A stretch of 64,000 bases of DNA from Streptococcus sp. zg-86 (GTDB taxonomy: Bacteria > Bacillota > Bacilli > Lactobacillales > Streptococcaceae), in the NCBI RefSeq assembly GCF_017639855.1, contig NZ_CP072115.1:992001-1056000 (forward strand), read 5' to 3'. The notes beneath the pieces were generated by a model. It saw only the letters and a program-made list of their open reading frames with translations, did no database searches and was not told the origin of the DNA. Position numbers and translations under genes: made by a program. This document shows positions 50,758 through 59,071 of this stretch, one piece after another. Numbering within the stretch: position 1 is the stretch's first letter; each line of letters opens with the position of its first letter.

Positions 50758-50957
50758 GAGTTTATATTTCCTTTCCTAGTACTTTTTAGAAATCAGCTCT
50801 CATTCACAAGCATTTTGTAAATAGAGATTTTCTTATCTTACCAAGCTATTTCAAAGCCTAGTCCCCATACAATATCATGAATAATCTTTATTTTACCATA
50901 ATTTGGTCTATTTTTTCTCACTGTCTCTCTAAAAGTTTAAGAACATTCATGATGTCT

Positions 50958-51249
50958 CAGAATGTAGACAAGCCTCACAATTCAGAAAAACAGTACAATA
51001 ATATTTAAATTTCTGTAGTTTCAAGGTTAGAAAATTTGCGAGCGTAGCGAGCACAATACCGCCCCCTCCGCCGTGCTAAAAGTGGGAATGAGACAGAAGC
51101 CGTGATTTCGTTGAAATCGATTATCCTCGCTCCTTTGTTTCTGGGTTCGGGCTAAAATAATCCACTGGATTATTTTAGCCCGAAGGAAGTTGCTGATGTC
51201 CGAAAGCACATGAGGATGGTGGCAATAAAAAGACTTTTTCTTCAAGCTG
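50958..51249 (-). repeat. Intergenic repeat family, copy 4 (292 bp, inverted)
   Basis: Read on the - strand it starts CAGCTTGAAG and ends TACATTCTG. It shares the middle module of copy 3, including the palindrome TAAAATAATCCA-C-TGGATTATTTTA (51153-51177). It fills most of the 540-bp gap before rbgA; the rest (50758-50957) has no gene. Confidence 0.85.
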
Positions 51250-51281
51250 AAAAAATCCTCTCAGCCAATTTGAGAAGATTT
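51250..51281 (-). terminator. Terminator after the 51298 hydrolase gene
   Basis: On the - strand AATCTTCTCA-AATTGGC-TGAGAGGATT is followed by TTTT. It abuts repeat copy 4. Confidence 0.75.
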
Positions 51282-51297
51282 ATAAATATATTTGGAA

Positions 51298-52236
51298 CTA
51301 TGCCCACCTACCTTTTTCTTCTAATGGTAGGGAAAAGCGTTTTTGGAGCCAAATATCAGCCGAGGTAATCCATTCAGCTGCGATAGGATTGAGGTCTGTT
51401 TTCGCTGTTGCAGTAGCTTGAGTAGCTAAAGCTAACGCATGATTCCCCTCTTCATAGATATGAATTTCAAATGGAACGCCTGCATCAGCTAAAGCAGTAG
51501 CCATACGGGTAGAATGTCCTACTGGAACAAGCTTGTCACCTGCTGTTGCCCAAATAAAAGTTGGTGGCGTCGAATGACTCACTAATCTTGCGGCACTTAC
51601 TTCTGCTAGTTCTTCATCACTTGGTTCTTCTTGTCCAAAAAAGGCAAGGTTAGATAATTTAAAAAGACTTTGTGCGACATCATCTTGATAGCGAACAGAC
51701 TCTTTCATATAGAGATAATCTGAAATCGGATAACCGGCGATAACTGCTGCTGGCCTGATCTTTTTAACTTCAAAAGTATCTGTAATCACCGGTTTATCAT
51801 AATGAACAGCATAATTCAGGACATTGTGACCTCCGGCTGAGAAGCCACAAAGCACTATTTTTTCTGCATCAACGAACCATTCATCTGCATGATTATAAAT
51901 AACCGTCATGGCATGAGCTATATCACGAATTGCAGCAGGATATTGACACTCTTTCCGTGGTTCAAATGTTTCGCCTTGTAACAAACGCTCAAATCCATTT
52001 GGTGTATCAAAAAAAACATGATAACGTAGAACAAAGGCGTGATATCCCATCGCAGCAAAACGTAAGGCTATAGGCTCTGCCTCTCTAGCCGAACAGTTTA
52101 AATAAGCCCCACCTGGACAAATTAAGACTGCTGGTCTTTTTTTACCAGATAACAATTCCTGTGACTCATCTAAAATATAAGTTGTTAGCGATACATGTTC
52201 ATCATTTGCATCCAAAGGAATTTTTTGAATAAGCAT
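51298..52236 (-). CDS. Alpha/beta hydrolase, acetylxylan-esterase/BD-FAE-like
   Basis: A 312-residue cytoplasmic hydrolase. AVLICPGGAYLNCS is the oxyanion loop (HGG-like), VLCGFSAGGHNVLNYA has the nucleophile Ser (GFSAGG), IWATAGDKLVPVGHS the Asp and YEEGNHALALA the His. Similar to carbohydrate or acyl esterases of the BD-FAE group. Probably monocistronic with its own promoter; substrate unknown. Confidence 0.85.
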   Translation of the reverse strand: MLIQKIPLDANDEHVSLTTYILDESQELLSGKKRPAVLICPGGAYLNCSAREAEPIALRFAAMGYHAFVLRYHVFFDTPNGFERLLQGETFEPRKECQYPAAIRDIAHAMTVIYNHADEWFVDAEKIVLCGFSAGGHNVLNYAVHYDKPVITDTFEVKKIRPAAVIAGYPISDYLYMKESVRYQDDVAQSLFKLSNLAFFGQEEPSDEELAEVSAARLVSHSTPPTFIWATAGDKLVPVGHSTRMATALADAGVPFEIHIYEEGNHALALATQATATAKTDLNPIAAEWITSADIWLQKRFSLPLEEKGRWA

Positions 52237-52521
52237 ATTAGACCTCCTTGTGTCTATTCTTTATGCACAGTATACTGCTAAATCAAATAGATTACAAGAA
52301 ATTTTTTATTGTCAAAGACTATTCATTTCATAGATAAATACTTATACTACAAACTAATTTATGTAAATACAAAAAGGACTAGAACCTGTTACAGTAGACA
52401 GCAATGAACCAACCTACTAACAGGAGCTAATTCCATGATTTATTTTAAAACAATTCTTATCAAAGAGCCTAGCATCATCTGATTTTCCAAAAAAACGGTA
52501 ACCAAAATAGCTTCAGACATC
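52237..52521 (-). promoter_or_regulatory. Intergenic region with promoter of the 51298 hydrolase gene
   Basis: On the - strand TTGTAA (52292-52297), 17 nt, TATACT (52269-52274). The remaining part shows a 15-codon ORF at 52435-52482 that I do not accept as a gene, and nothing else. Confidence 0.65.
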
Positions 52522-53358
52522 TTAGGCCTCCAAAAATGCTAGCAATTCTTTGGAAAATTCATCTGCGTATTGGAAGATAGAACCGTGCCCTGCCTTAGGA
52601 TAAATGATTAACTTACTTCCTGCAACCTTCTCATGCATGACATACGAATTTTCTGTCGGAACCTGCATATCCTTTTCCCCATTAACAATCAGTGTAGGCT
52701 GGGTAATATAGCGCATATCGTCTTTAGCAGACTTGCCCCAGCGTTTGATTGCCTTTAATTGTGTCAAGAAACCAGGAATATTCATATCCTTGTCTGTATG
52801 TTCAGCCCTTCTCATGCCCATACGCCCTAACACCTTATTGGCTTCGATTTTTCCTTCTTCATCATGATTATAGAAGATATAGCGTTTGGGATCAATGCGC
52901 TCTAGTCCTGCTTTTAGCATGTAACGGAAGGTTTTGCCCGTCACCCTATCCATCTCAAGTCCACCACGGGGACCTGTTCCAGCTAGGATTAAGCGATTGA
53001 CCGTGCCACCTTTGATGCGGACAATTTCTTGCGCAATCATACCTCCCATAGATAAACCAAGGAGGTTAATCCGCTCATGGCCTAATGTCTTTAAGATTTC
53101 AATCGCTTGTTCTGCCATTCCTGGTATAGTCGGGGCTACTTTTCCTTGACTGGCTCCAACACCAGGAAGGTCTACTACGATGACATGCTGTTTTTCAGCT
53201 AGTAGATCCAGTAACTTGGGATCCCAATTATCCAAAGTCGCTGCCAAATGCACTAACATGACCAAAGGAATAGCTGACTTTCCTTGCCCAAGCTCACGAT
53301 AGGCAATCTGCTGACCTGCGACTGTCACGTATTGATTTTTTGTGGTGATGTAAGACAT
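52522..53358 (-). CDS. Alpha/beta hydrolase in the Rrf2-controlled operon
   Basis: A 278-residue hydrolase. VDLPGVGASQG is a core strand loop, LLGLSMGGMIAQEI has the nucleophile Ser (GLSMGG), IVNGEKDMQVP the Asp and PKAGHGSIFQ the His. Cytoplasmic, no signal. It lies 18 nt after the oxidoreductase gene and ends the operon. Perhaps hydrolyses a product of that enzyme; inference only. Confidence 0.83.
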   Translation of the reverse strand: MSYITTKNQYVTVAGQQIAYRELGQGKSAIPLVMLVHLAATLDNWDPKLLDLLAEKQHVIVVDLPGVGASQGKVAPTIPGMAEQAIEILKTLGHERINLLGLSMGGMIAQEIVRIKGGTVNRLILAGTGPRGGLEMDRVTGKTFRYMLKAGLERIDPKRYIFYNHDEEGKIEANKVLGRMGMRRAEHTDKDMNIPGFLTQLKAIKRWGKSAKDDMRYITQPTLIVNGEKDMQVPTENSYVMHEKVAGSKLIIYPKAGHGSIFQYADEFSKELLAFLEA

Positions 53359-53376
53359 GTAATTCTCCTATATTTT

Positions 53377-54375
53377 CTAAAAACTAAGGACTGTTTTTCC
53401 GCGAGAGCGACCATTAGCGACCTTATCCAGAGCTGCATTCACTTCCTCAAATGGATAGACCGTATCAATAGAAGGTTTGATTTGCAGTTTGCTGAAAATA
53501 TCTGCGACTTCTTGTAGCTGTTCCCCATTGCTTTCAACAAAGATGAAATGGTAGTGCACACCGTACTTGACTGCCATTTTATCAAACTTACGTCCAACTT
53601 GCTGTAATAAAATTTGCTTCCATTTTGGTAGATTCATGCGTTTGGCAAAGTCCCCATTTGGCATCGCTCGAAGGGAAACTAAGTGCCCACCCTTTTTCAT
53701 AATTGACATTTGCTTTTCAGTCTCTGCTCCGCCAAGGGTGTCCAAAACGTAATCCACATCTTTCACGGTTTCGGTATAATCTTCTGTCTTGTAATCAATG
53801 AAACGATCTGCTCCTAGAGCCAAGACACGCTCTCCATTTACTCCGTCACCATTAGTGATAACGGTTAAGCCCTTAGCTTTCGCAATTGGAATAGCCATAC
53901 CACCAACACCTCCTGTGCCTCCAGAGATGAAAATAGTCTTACCTGCCTGTGCCTTCATCAAATCCAAGGCCTGCATAATGGTCAATGCTGTGAGCGGAAC
54001 CGCAGCTGCTTCCACATCTGTCAAATAATCTGGTACCTTAGCCAATGCTTGAACCTCAACTGCTACGTATTCAGCAAAAGCACCGATGTTATCGAGAGGA
54101 AGACGACCAAAAACACGATCTCCAACTGCAAATTTCGTCACATTAGATCCTACTTCTTCTACCAAGCCAACCACTTCATTTCCAGCAGTTTGTGGTAGCT
54201 TATAAGGAACAATCATCTTGACTTCTCCACGTGAAATCATATTATCGAGCGGATTGACTCCTGCTGCTGTTACCTTAATAAGAACTTGATTGCTAGTAAT
54301 CGACGGTTTAGCAATTTCAGTTACGCTTAGTGTAATATTCTGTTTATCATAGCTTGTGTGTTGTGCTGCTTTCAT
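53377..54375 (-). CDS. NADP-dependent (quinone-type) oxidoreductase, zinc-free MDR family
   Basis: A 332-residue medium-chain reductase. The GroES-like part has VTAAGVNPLDNMISRGE and PQTAGNEVVGLVEEVG; the Rossmann part has ISGGTGGVGGMAIPIAKAKG. The zinc ligands of alcohol dehydrogenases are absent, which fits quinone or enone reductases. An operator-like sequence TTGTATCAATTACA is 33 bp upstream of the start, the same as in the rrf2 and EthD promoters. Confidence 0.88.
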   Translation of the reverse strand: MKAAQHTSYDKQNITLSVTEIAKPSITSNQVLIKVTAAGVNPLDNMISRGEVKMIVPYKLPQTAGNEVVGLVEEVGSNVTKFAVGDRVFGRLPLDNIGAFAEYVAVEVQALAKVPDYLTDVEAAAVPLTALTIMQALDLMKAQAGKTIFISGGTGGVGGMAIPIAKAKGLTVITNGDGVNGERVLALGADRFIDYKTEDYTETVKDVDYVLDTLGGAETEKQMSIMKKGGHLVSLRAMPNGDFAKRMNLPKWKQILLQQVGRKFDKMAVKYGVHYHFIFVESNGEQLQEVADIFSKLQIKPSIDTVYPFEEVNAALDKVANGRSRGKTVLSF

Positions 54376-54407
54376 GTTTTTCTCTTTTCTATTCTCTCTG
54401 TTTGTAT

Positions 54408-54421
54408 TTGTATCAATTACA
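54408..54421 (-). promoter_or_regulatory. Putative Rrf2 operator before the oxidoreductase gene
   Basis: TTGTATCAATTACA, an imperfect palindrome identical to 55809-55822 and close to 54908-54921 (TTGTATTCGTTACA). Confidence 0.65.
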
Positions 54422-54457
54422 GGTATATCTAATGTCTAAGAAAATCTGACACACAGG

Positions 54458-54889
54458 TCAGATACGGCTTTTCTTTGCGATTTGATAAAGGTTATCAATC
54501 ACATTGTCGAGGGTTTGATGAGCTAAATCTGCTTCCAATTGTTTTTCAACACTGGCAAAAATCGGGGTCATTGCACCCTCGATATGCTGACCAACTGGAC
54601 AGTCTTGATTGGCATGTTGATGAATTTGAAAAAGACGGATATGGTCTACTTCCTGAGTAGCCAAATAAATCTCCAATAAGGATATTTCCTTAGGGTTCTT
54701 GCTCAACTGATAGCCTGAGCGACCTTGCTGGGACGTAATTAGCCCTGCGTTTTTCAAGAGCGCAATGACCTTACGGATATAGCTTGCATTGGTTCCAACA
54801 CTCACAGCCAAGGCCTGCGAACTCAAGACTTCCTTACTTTCACTAATCATCGTTAAAATATGGAGTGCAACAGAAAATTTTGTATCCAT
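54458..54889 (-). CDS. Rrf2-family transcriptional regulator
   Basis: A 143-residue winged-helix protein: LHILTMISESKEVLSSQALAVSVGTNASYIRKVIALLKNAGLI is the DNA-binding part, and QQGRSGYQLSKNPKEISLLEIY the wing and dimer helix. There is a single Cys (DCPVG, about residue 97) and not the three-Cys iron-sulfur set, so it more likely senses redox or electrophiles by a thiol. It lies between its probable targets. AAAGGAG precedes the ATG. Confidence 0.88.
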   Translation of the reverse strand: MDTKFSVALHILTMISESKEVLSSQALAVSVGTNASYIRKVIALLKNAGLITSQQGRSGYQLSKNPKEISLLEIYLATQEVDHIRLFQIHQHANQDCPVGQHIEGAMTPIFASVEKQLEADLAHQTLDNVIDNLYQIAKKSRI

Positions 54890-54907
54890 AGTGACTCCTT
54901 TCTGTTC

Positions 54908-54972
54908 TTGTATTCGTTACAAGAACAAGTTTAGCATAAGAAAATCAACTTGGCAAGTCTTTTGCTCGATTT
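54908..54972 (-). promoter_or_regulatory. rrf2 promoter/operator, copy A of a 56-bp duplication
   Basis: Bases 54917-54972 are identical to 55818-55873. On the - strand TTGCCA, 17 nt, TAAACT is the promoter; the TTGTATTCGTTACA operator (54908-54921) covers the start, as for a repressor. Confidence 0.8.
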
Positions 54973-55018
54973 TTTCAAAAATATCGAGCAATCTATCAAG
55001 AAAATTCCTGAAAATCAA

Positions 55019-55789
55019 CTACAGGGATGTTTTCTGCCCATTTTCAACATAGGTCAAGGTCTGATCAATTTGATAGGCATGAACTGCTGAGGCATGGGAA
55101 ATCAGTTGATGATTTAGCTTAGGGGCAATCGTCTTGTAAAATTCTTCTCTGGCTTCTTGATTTCTAAAACCAATAATGACGGAGGCATGTAGGTGTTCTG
55201 CTTTGGGATTGTCATGAGCAACGTTTGGTGTATCCCAAGTCGCCTTGTTCCAAGGCATGTAGACTTGAGAGCGTGTTTCCGTTACTCCAGCTACTTTTGA
55301 AATTTCAGGAGCGAAACTGTCGTTGATAAATTTTTTAAAGGAAGCACTGCTGACCCCTTCTTTTCGACGGATGTAAAGGACATCTCGTAGCTGACTACCT
55401 GACTGCTCAGCAGTTTTAAACCATCTGGACGAAAAGGGAAAGCCCATGTGCATCAGTGTCCGACGAAAGACATTTACTTCGTCTTTAAAAGCCAAGGCGG
55501 TTTGATGACGACCTACAACTGGTGACAACAGATTGTCAAAGGTGACTTCTGCAATGCCATCTATCCGGCGGTCAGGTGAAATACTTGTTTCAAGACCAGC
55601 TGTACCTGGCCAAAAACTATGTTGGGTTTCACTAAGATGTTGTTGGCGGTATTCTGACAGCCCTGGTGAGGCGGCAATAATCTGTGAATGTGGGCCAGAC
55701 CAATAGTCCATTCCCTCTTGCCGAGGCTTGTCCTCTCTCATCCAAAGTAAAATAGATACCGAAAATTTTTTGTCGTATTCTTTTGTCAT
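55019..55789 (-). CDS. EthD/dimeric alpha-beta barrel domain protein
   Basis: A 256-residue protein, apparently two ferredoxin-like (dimeric alpha-beta barrel) halves: FSVSILLWMREDKPRQEGMDYWSGPHSQII at the start and LRDVLYIRRKEGVSSASFKKFINDSFAPEISK in the middle, each reminiscent of EthD domains. Such proteins bind or degrade small aromatic or quinone-like compounds. Its promoter is a 56-bp copy of the rrf2 promoter, so it belongs to the same regulon. Function unknown beyond fold. Confidence 0.6.
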   Translation of the reverse strand: MTKEYDKKFSVSILLWMREDKPRQEGMDYWSGPHSQIIAASPGLSEYRQQHLSETQHSFWPGTAGLETSISPDRRIDGIAEVTFDNLLSPVVGRHQTALAFKDEVNVFRRTLMHMGFPFSSRWFKTAEQSGSQLRDVLYIRRKEGVSSASFKKFINDSFAPEISKVAGVTETRSQVYMPWNKATWDTPNVAHDNPKAEHLHASVIIGFRNQEAREEFYKTIAPKLNHQLISHASAVHAYQIDQTLTYVENGQKTSL

Positions 55790-55808
55790 GGTTTTCTCCT
55801 CTTTGTTG

Positions 55809-55873
55809 TTGTATCAATTACAAGAACAAGTTTAGCATAAGAAAATCAACTTGGCAAGTCTTTTGCTCGATTT
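55809..55873 (-). promoter_or_regulatory. EthD gene promoter/operator, copy B of a 56-bp duplication
   Basis: Bases 55818-55873 are identical to 54917-54972, including the TTGCCA-17-TAAACT promoter; the operator TTGTATCAATTACA is at 55809-55822. Confidence 0.8.
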
Positions 55874-55911
55874 GTAAAAAATAAAAAGCCATCGATAGAT
55901 AGCTTTCTTGA

Positions 55912-56250
55912 TTATCGTACTTGCTCAAAGCGCAGATGTACATTGATACGATCTCCGTAACCATTGCGTTCAAGGTCACGCTGGAGGCGGTAAGAAATAT
56001 AGTGCTCTGCAATGGTAATGTAGCCTGCATCAATCAAACGGTGTTCAACTTGTGATTGTACCATGCTGATGGTTGGACGCTCCGTATGAGCTTCTTCCAA
56101 GTCTAGAACGACTTTTTTAGTGACTTGAGCCAAATTTTGGCGCCAAGTGTCATCGATGACATAGACAGTACGAGCAGCTTTTATAATCGCTTGGTAAATT
56201 TTTTCTGGATCAAAGTCAACGACTTCTCCACTACGTTTAATGACTTGCAT
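55912..56250 (-). CDS. Stand-alone ATP-cone domain protein
   Basis: About 112 residues from ATG 56250 (MQVIKRSGEVVDFDPEKIYQAIIKA), with AAAGGAGC upstream; the frame runs further 5' without a better start. Nearly the whole protein is one ATP-cone, the nucleotide-sensing domain of ribonucleotide reductases and NrdR. No zinc ribbon precedes it and no reductase is next to it. It probably binds ATP/dATP; partner unknown. Divergent from pepF. Confidence 0.78.
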   Translation of the reverse strand: MQVIKRSGEVVDFDPEKIYQAIIKAARTVYVIDDTWRQNLAQVTKKVVLDLEEAHTERPTISMVQSQVEHRLIDAGYITIAEHYISYRLQRDLERNGYGDRINVHLRFEQVR

Positions 56251-56376
56251 AAAAAGCTCCTTTCTTTCGGTTTTCAAACCCTTCTCTACTCCTATTATCC
56301 AAGTATTATGGAAATTTGTCAAGTTTTTTTCCTGAATATGGTATAATATTTTCAGTATAAAAAAAGGAGAAATGAA

Positions 56377-58164
56377 ATGACAAATGCCATGCCAAAACGT
56401 CAAGAAATTGATGTACAGTTAACATGGGATACTTCCCTAATGTATCCTTCTCATCAGGCTTACCAAGAAGGTCTTGCTGCTTACAAAACGCAAGTTGAAC
56501 AATTTGAAAAAGCCTACAAAGACAACTTGACTTCTCTTGAAGTGATTATCAAGGCTCTTAAAGAATATGAAACGCTTCGTGCTATCGATAGTAATTTAAG
56601 CCACTATGCCTTTTTAAATCTTGATGTCGACAAGATGAATCCAGAGCTGGCTTCGCTTGCCAATGAATACCAGGTAACCATTGCTTCAACTTTTCCAAAA
56701 ATCGCATTTTTACCTACCCAACTTGCCCTACTGGATGAAGCATTGTTACAGGAAGTAAGTGCTACTCAACCACAATGGACCAGTTTTATCAATGATATTT
56801 TACGACAAAAACCGCATCAATTACACCCATTGCAAGAAGAATTGTTAGCAAATTTTGCTCCAACATTTGGCCAACCTTACCGTAATTATGAGACAACAAA
56901 ATTTGAAGATATGACCTTTGACGATATCGAGGTAAATGGTCAAACATATGGGAATAGCTATGTACTTTTTGAAAATGATTATGAAATTAGCCATGATACG
57001 GAGCTTCGTCGCAAGGCAGCTGAAGGCTTTTACTCTACCCTTCGTAAGTATAAGAATACAACGGCAGCTGATTATCTCTCACACATCAAAAATGAACAAA
57101 TTGAAGCGAAATTACGTGGCTTTGATTCAACGATTGATTATCTATTGTTCAGTCAAAATGTTTCGCGGGATTTATTTGACCGTCAAATTGACGTGATTAT
57201 GAACGAACTAGCACCCCACATGCGCCGCTATGTCAAATTAGTTGCTAAAGCACACGGTCTAGAAAAAATTACCCATGCAGACTTAAAAATCAGTCTTCCT
57301 TCAGATTTCAACCAACGGATTACTCCAGAAGAATCCAAACAATTCTTGATTGACTGTCTCGGTATCTTGGGTGAGGACTATATCAAGATGATTGAACAGG
57401 CCTTTGATGAGCGCTGGATTGACTTTGCTCAAAATGAAGGCAAAGCAACTGGTGGCTATTGTGCAACCCTTTACGATGGACCTTCTTACATCCTCCTATC
57501 TTGGACAGGTTTGATGAACGAGGTCTTGGTACTCGCACATGAACTAGGGCACGCCGGTCATTTCCAATTAGCGAAAAAGCAAAGTATTCTGAACTATGAT
57601 CCGTCACTCTACTTTATCGAAGCTCCTTCTACTGCAAATGAAGTCTTGACTTGCAATACCCTCTTGAAACAAAATCAAGATCCAGATTTCCAAGCCTACC
57701 TCATCAGCGAGTTGATTAGCCGTACCTACTTCCACAATATGGTCACTCACCTATTGGAAGCAGCATTCCAACGAGAAGTTTACACTCGTTTGGACAATGA
57801 TGAATACCTCAATGGTGATATTCTCTGCCAAATTAAATTAGATGTGATCAAGGCCTTCTGGGGCGACGACTTTGAAATCGGAGAAGATGCAGGGCTTATT
57901 TGGATGCGCCAGCCACATTACTACATTGGCCTCTATCCGTATACCTACTCAGCAGGTCTCACGATTGGTACAGCCATGGCCAAACAGCTTGAGGAAAATC
58001 CAGAAGCAGTTGTCGAAAAATGGCTTGAAACCCTTTCATTAGGTGCTAGCTTGTCTGCTCAAGAATTGGCTCAACATGCTGGGGTGGATGTGTCAACTGA
58101 CAAACCGTTGAAAGAGACTATTGCCTATATTGGCTCCTTGGTTGATAAATTAGAAAAATTATAG
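56377..58164 (+). CDS. pepF: Oligoendopeptidase F (M3 family)
   Basis: A 595-residue cytoplasmic zinc peptidase. LVLAHELGHAGHFQLAKK (about residues 385-402) is the HExxH-type zinc motif with a downstream Glu in YFIEAPSTANE; GLYPYTYSAGLTIG is the conserved substrate-side segment. It degrades short peptides. An extended -10 (TATGGTATAAT, ending near 56348) and AAAGGAGAAATG precede the ATG. The stop codon lies in the left end of a small MITE-like repeat. Confidence 0.93.
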   Translation: MTNAMPKRQEIDVQLTWDTSLMYPSHQAYQEGLAAYKTQVEQFEKAYKDNLTSLEVIIKALKEYETLRAIDSNLSHYAFLNLDVDKMNPELASLANEYQVTIASTFPKIAFLPTQLALLDEALLQEVSATQPQWTSFINDILRQKPHQLHPLQEELLANFAPTFGQPYRNYETTKFEDMTFDDIEVNGQTYGNSYVLFENDYEISHDTELRRKAAEGFYSTLRKYKNTTAADYLSHIKNEQIEAKLRGFDSTIDYLLFSQNVSRDLFDRQIDVIMNELAPHMRRYVKLVAKAHGLEKITHADLKISLPSDFNQRITPEESKQFLIDCLGILGEDYIKMIEQAFDERWIDFAQNEGKATGGYCATLYDGPSYILLSWTGLMNEVLVLAHELGHAGHFQLAKKQSILNYDPSLYFIEAPSTANEVLTCNTLLKQNQDPDFQAYLISELISRTYFHNMVTHLLEAAFQREVYTRLDNDEYLNGDILCQIKLDVIKAFWGDDFEIGEDAGLIWMRQPHYYIGLYPYTYSAGLTIGTAMAKQLEENPEAVVEKWLETLSLGASLSAQELAQHAGVDVSTDKPLKETIAYIGSLVDKLEKL

Positions 58165-58266
58165 TGAATTGAATAAAGGTTAGGACATCGTTAAGTCGCT
58201 TTGATGAACGCCAGTTCTATCTGCAGCTCCTTGCCTTTTCCTATTCCTTTCTCAATCCACTATAGT
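58160..58266. repeat. Small MITE-like element over the pepF stop codon
   Basis: Imperfect terminal inverted repeats: TTATAGTGAATTGAATAAAGG on the left and, inverted, CTATAGTGGATTGAGAAAGG on the right; about 105 bp. The left end supplies the pepF TAG. Confidence 0.55.
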
Positions 58267-58276
58267 ATAAAAACAA

Positions 58277-58311
58277 GAACTGCCTCAGTTTTTCAGCTGA
58301 GACAGTTTTTT
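58277..58311. terminator. Terminator shared by pepF and glpF
   Basis: AACTGCCTCAG (58279-58289) and CTGAGACAGTT (58297-58307) pair with one mismatch, T-run to 58311, A-rich on the other side. Confidence 0.8.
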
Positions 58312-58326
58312 GTATTTTCTAAGGAA

Positions 58327-59034
58327 TTAGAAAGCTAGTCCGTAAAAGATTGCTGCAAGTAAACCTCCGATGATTGGGCCAATAACTGGTACAAGTGCAT
58401 AGCCCCAATCGGAATCACCTTTGTGTTTCAATGGAAGAATAGCGTGCATGATACGAGGTCCGAGGTCACGCGCTGGATTCAAGGCATATCCTGTTGGACC
58501 ACCAAGAGATACTCCAAGAGAAACAATCAAAGCTCCAACAGTCAAGGTACCAAGACCAGCTGGCATATCATAGTTGCCAAAAGCAAGTAAGCCAAGTACA
58601 AGAACGAAAGTACCGATTGCTTCACTGATTGTATTGGTTACAGTGTTGCGGATTGCAGGGCCTGTAGAGAAAGTCGCAAGCACTGCTCCAGTATCTTCTG
58701 TCGCATCATAATGATCCTTGTACATCAAGTACACCAAGATACTTCCGATAAAGGCTCCGATAAATTGTGCACCGATATAAGGAAGGACTGAACTCCAAGG
58801 AAGATTGCCTGCATAAGCCATTGCAATCGATACAGCAGGGTTCAAGTGAGCAGGGCCTAATACGCCACTCACAAAGGCTGCCATTGCAACTGCAAGTCCC
58901 CAACCAATTGTAATCACAATCCAACCAGCATCTTTACTCTTACTCTTATCAAGTACCACACCTGCAACAACACCATTCCCCAATAAGATGAGTAAGGCTG
59001 TTCCAATTACTTCACCTAATAATTCTTTTGCCAT
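58327..59034 (-). CDS. glpF: Glycerol uptake facilitator
   Basis: A 235-residue six-helix channel of the MIP family. HLNPAVSIA and ALNPARDLGPR are the two NPA half-helices; the Asp after NPAR marks a glycerol facilitator rather than a water channel. It lets glycerol diffuse in for GlpK. Third gene of glpK-glpO-glpF, 37 nt after glpO. Confidence 0.93.
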   Translation of the reverse strand: MAKELLGEVIGTALLILLGNGVVAGVVLDKSKSKDAGWIVITIGWGLAVAMAAFVSGVLGPAHLNPAVSIAMAYAGNLPWSSVLPYIGAQFIGAFIGSILVYLMYKDHYDATEDTGAVLATFSTGPAIRNTVTNTISEAIGTFVLVLGLLAFGNYDMPAGLGTLTVGALIVSLGVSLGGPTGYALNPARDLGPRIMHAILPLKHKGDSDWGYALVPVIGPIIGGLLAAIFYGLAF

Positions 59035-59071
59035 AATAGCTCCTTTTCTATGTTTTATTAATTAAAGTTTC

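Noticed and set aside
51027..51245. - strand ORF of 72 residues (KKKSFYCHHPHVLSDISNFL...)
   Set aside because: It is repeat copy 4 read as codons; a similar ORF appears in copy 3 because of the shared sequence, not as a protein family.
52435..52482. 15-residue ORF (MIYFKTILIKEPSII) with an AGGAG site
   Set aside because: Considered as a short signalling peptide, but no Rgg-type regulator or transporter is adjacent and no promoter is clear.
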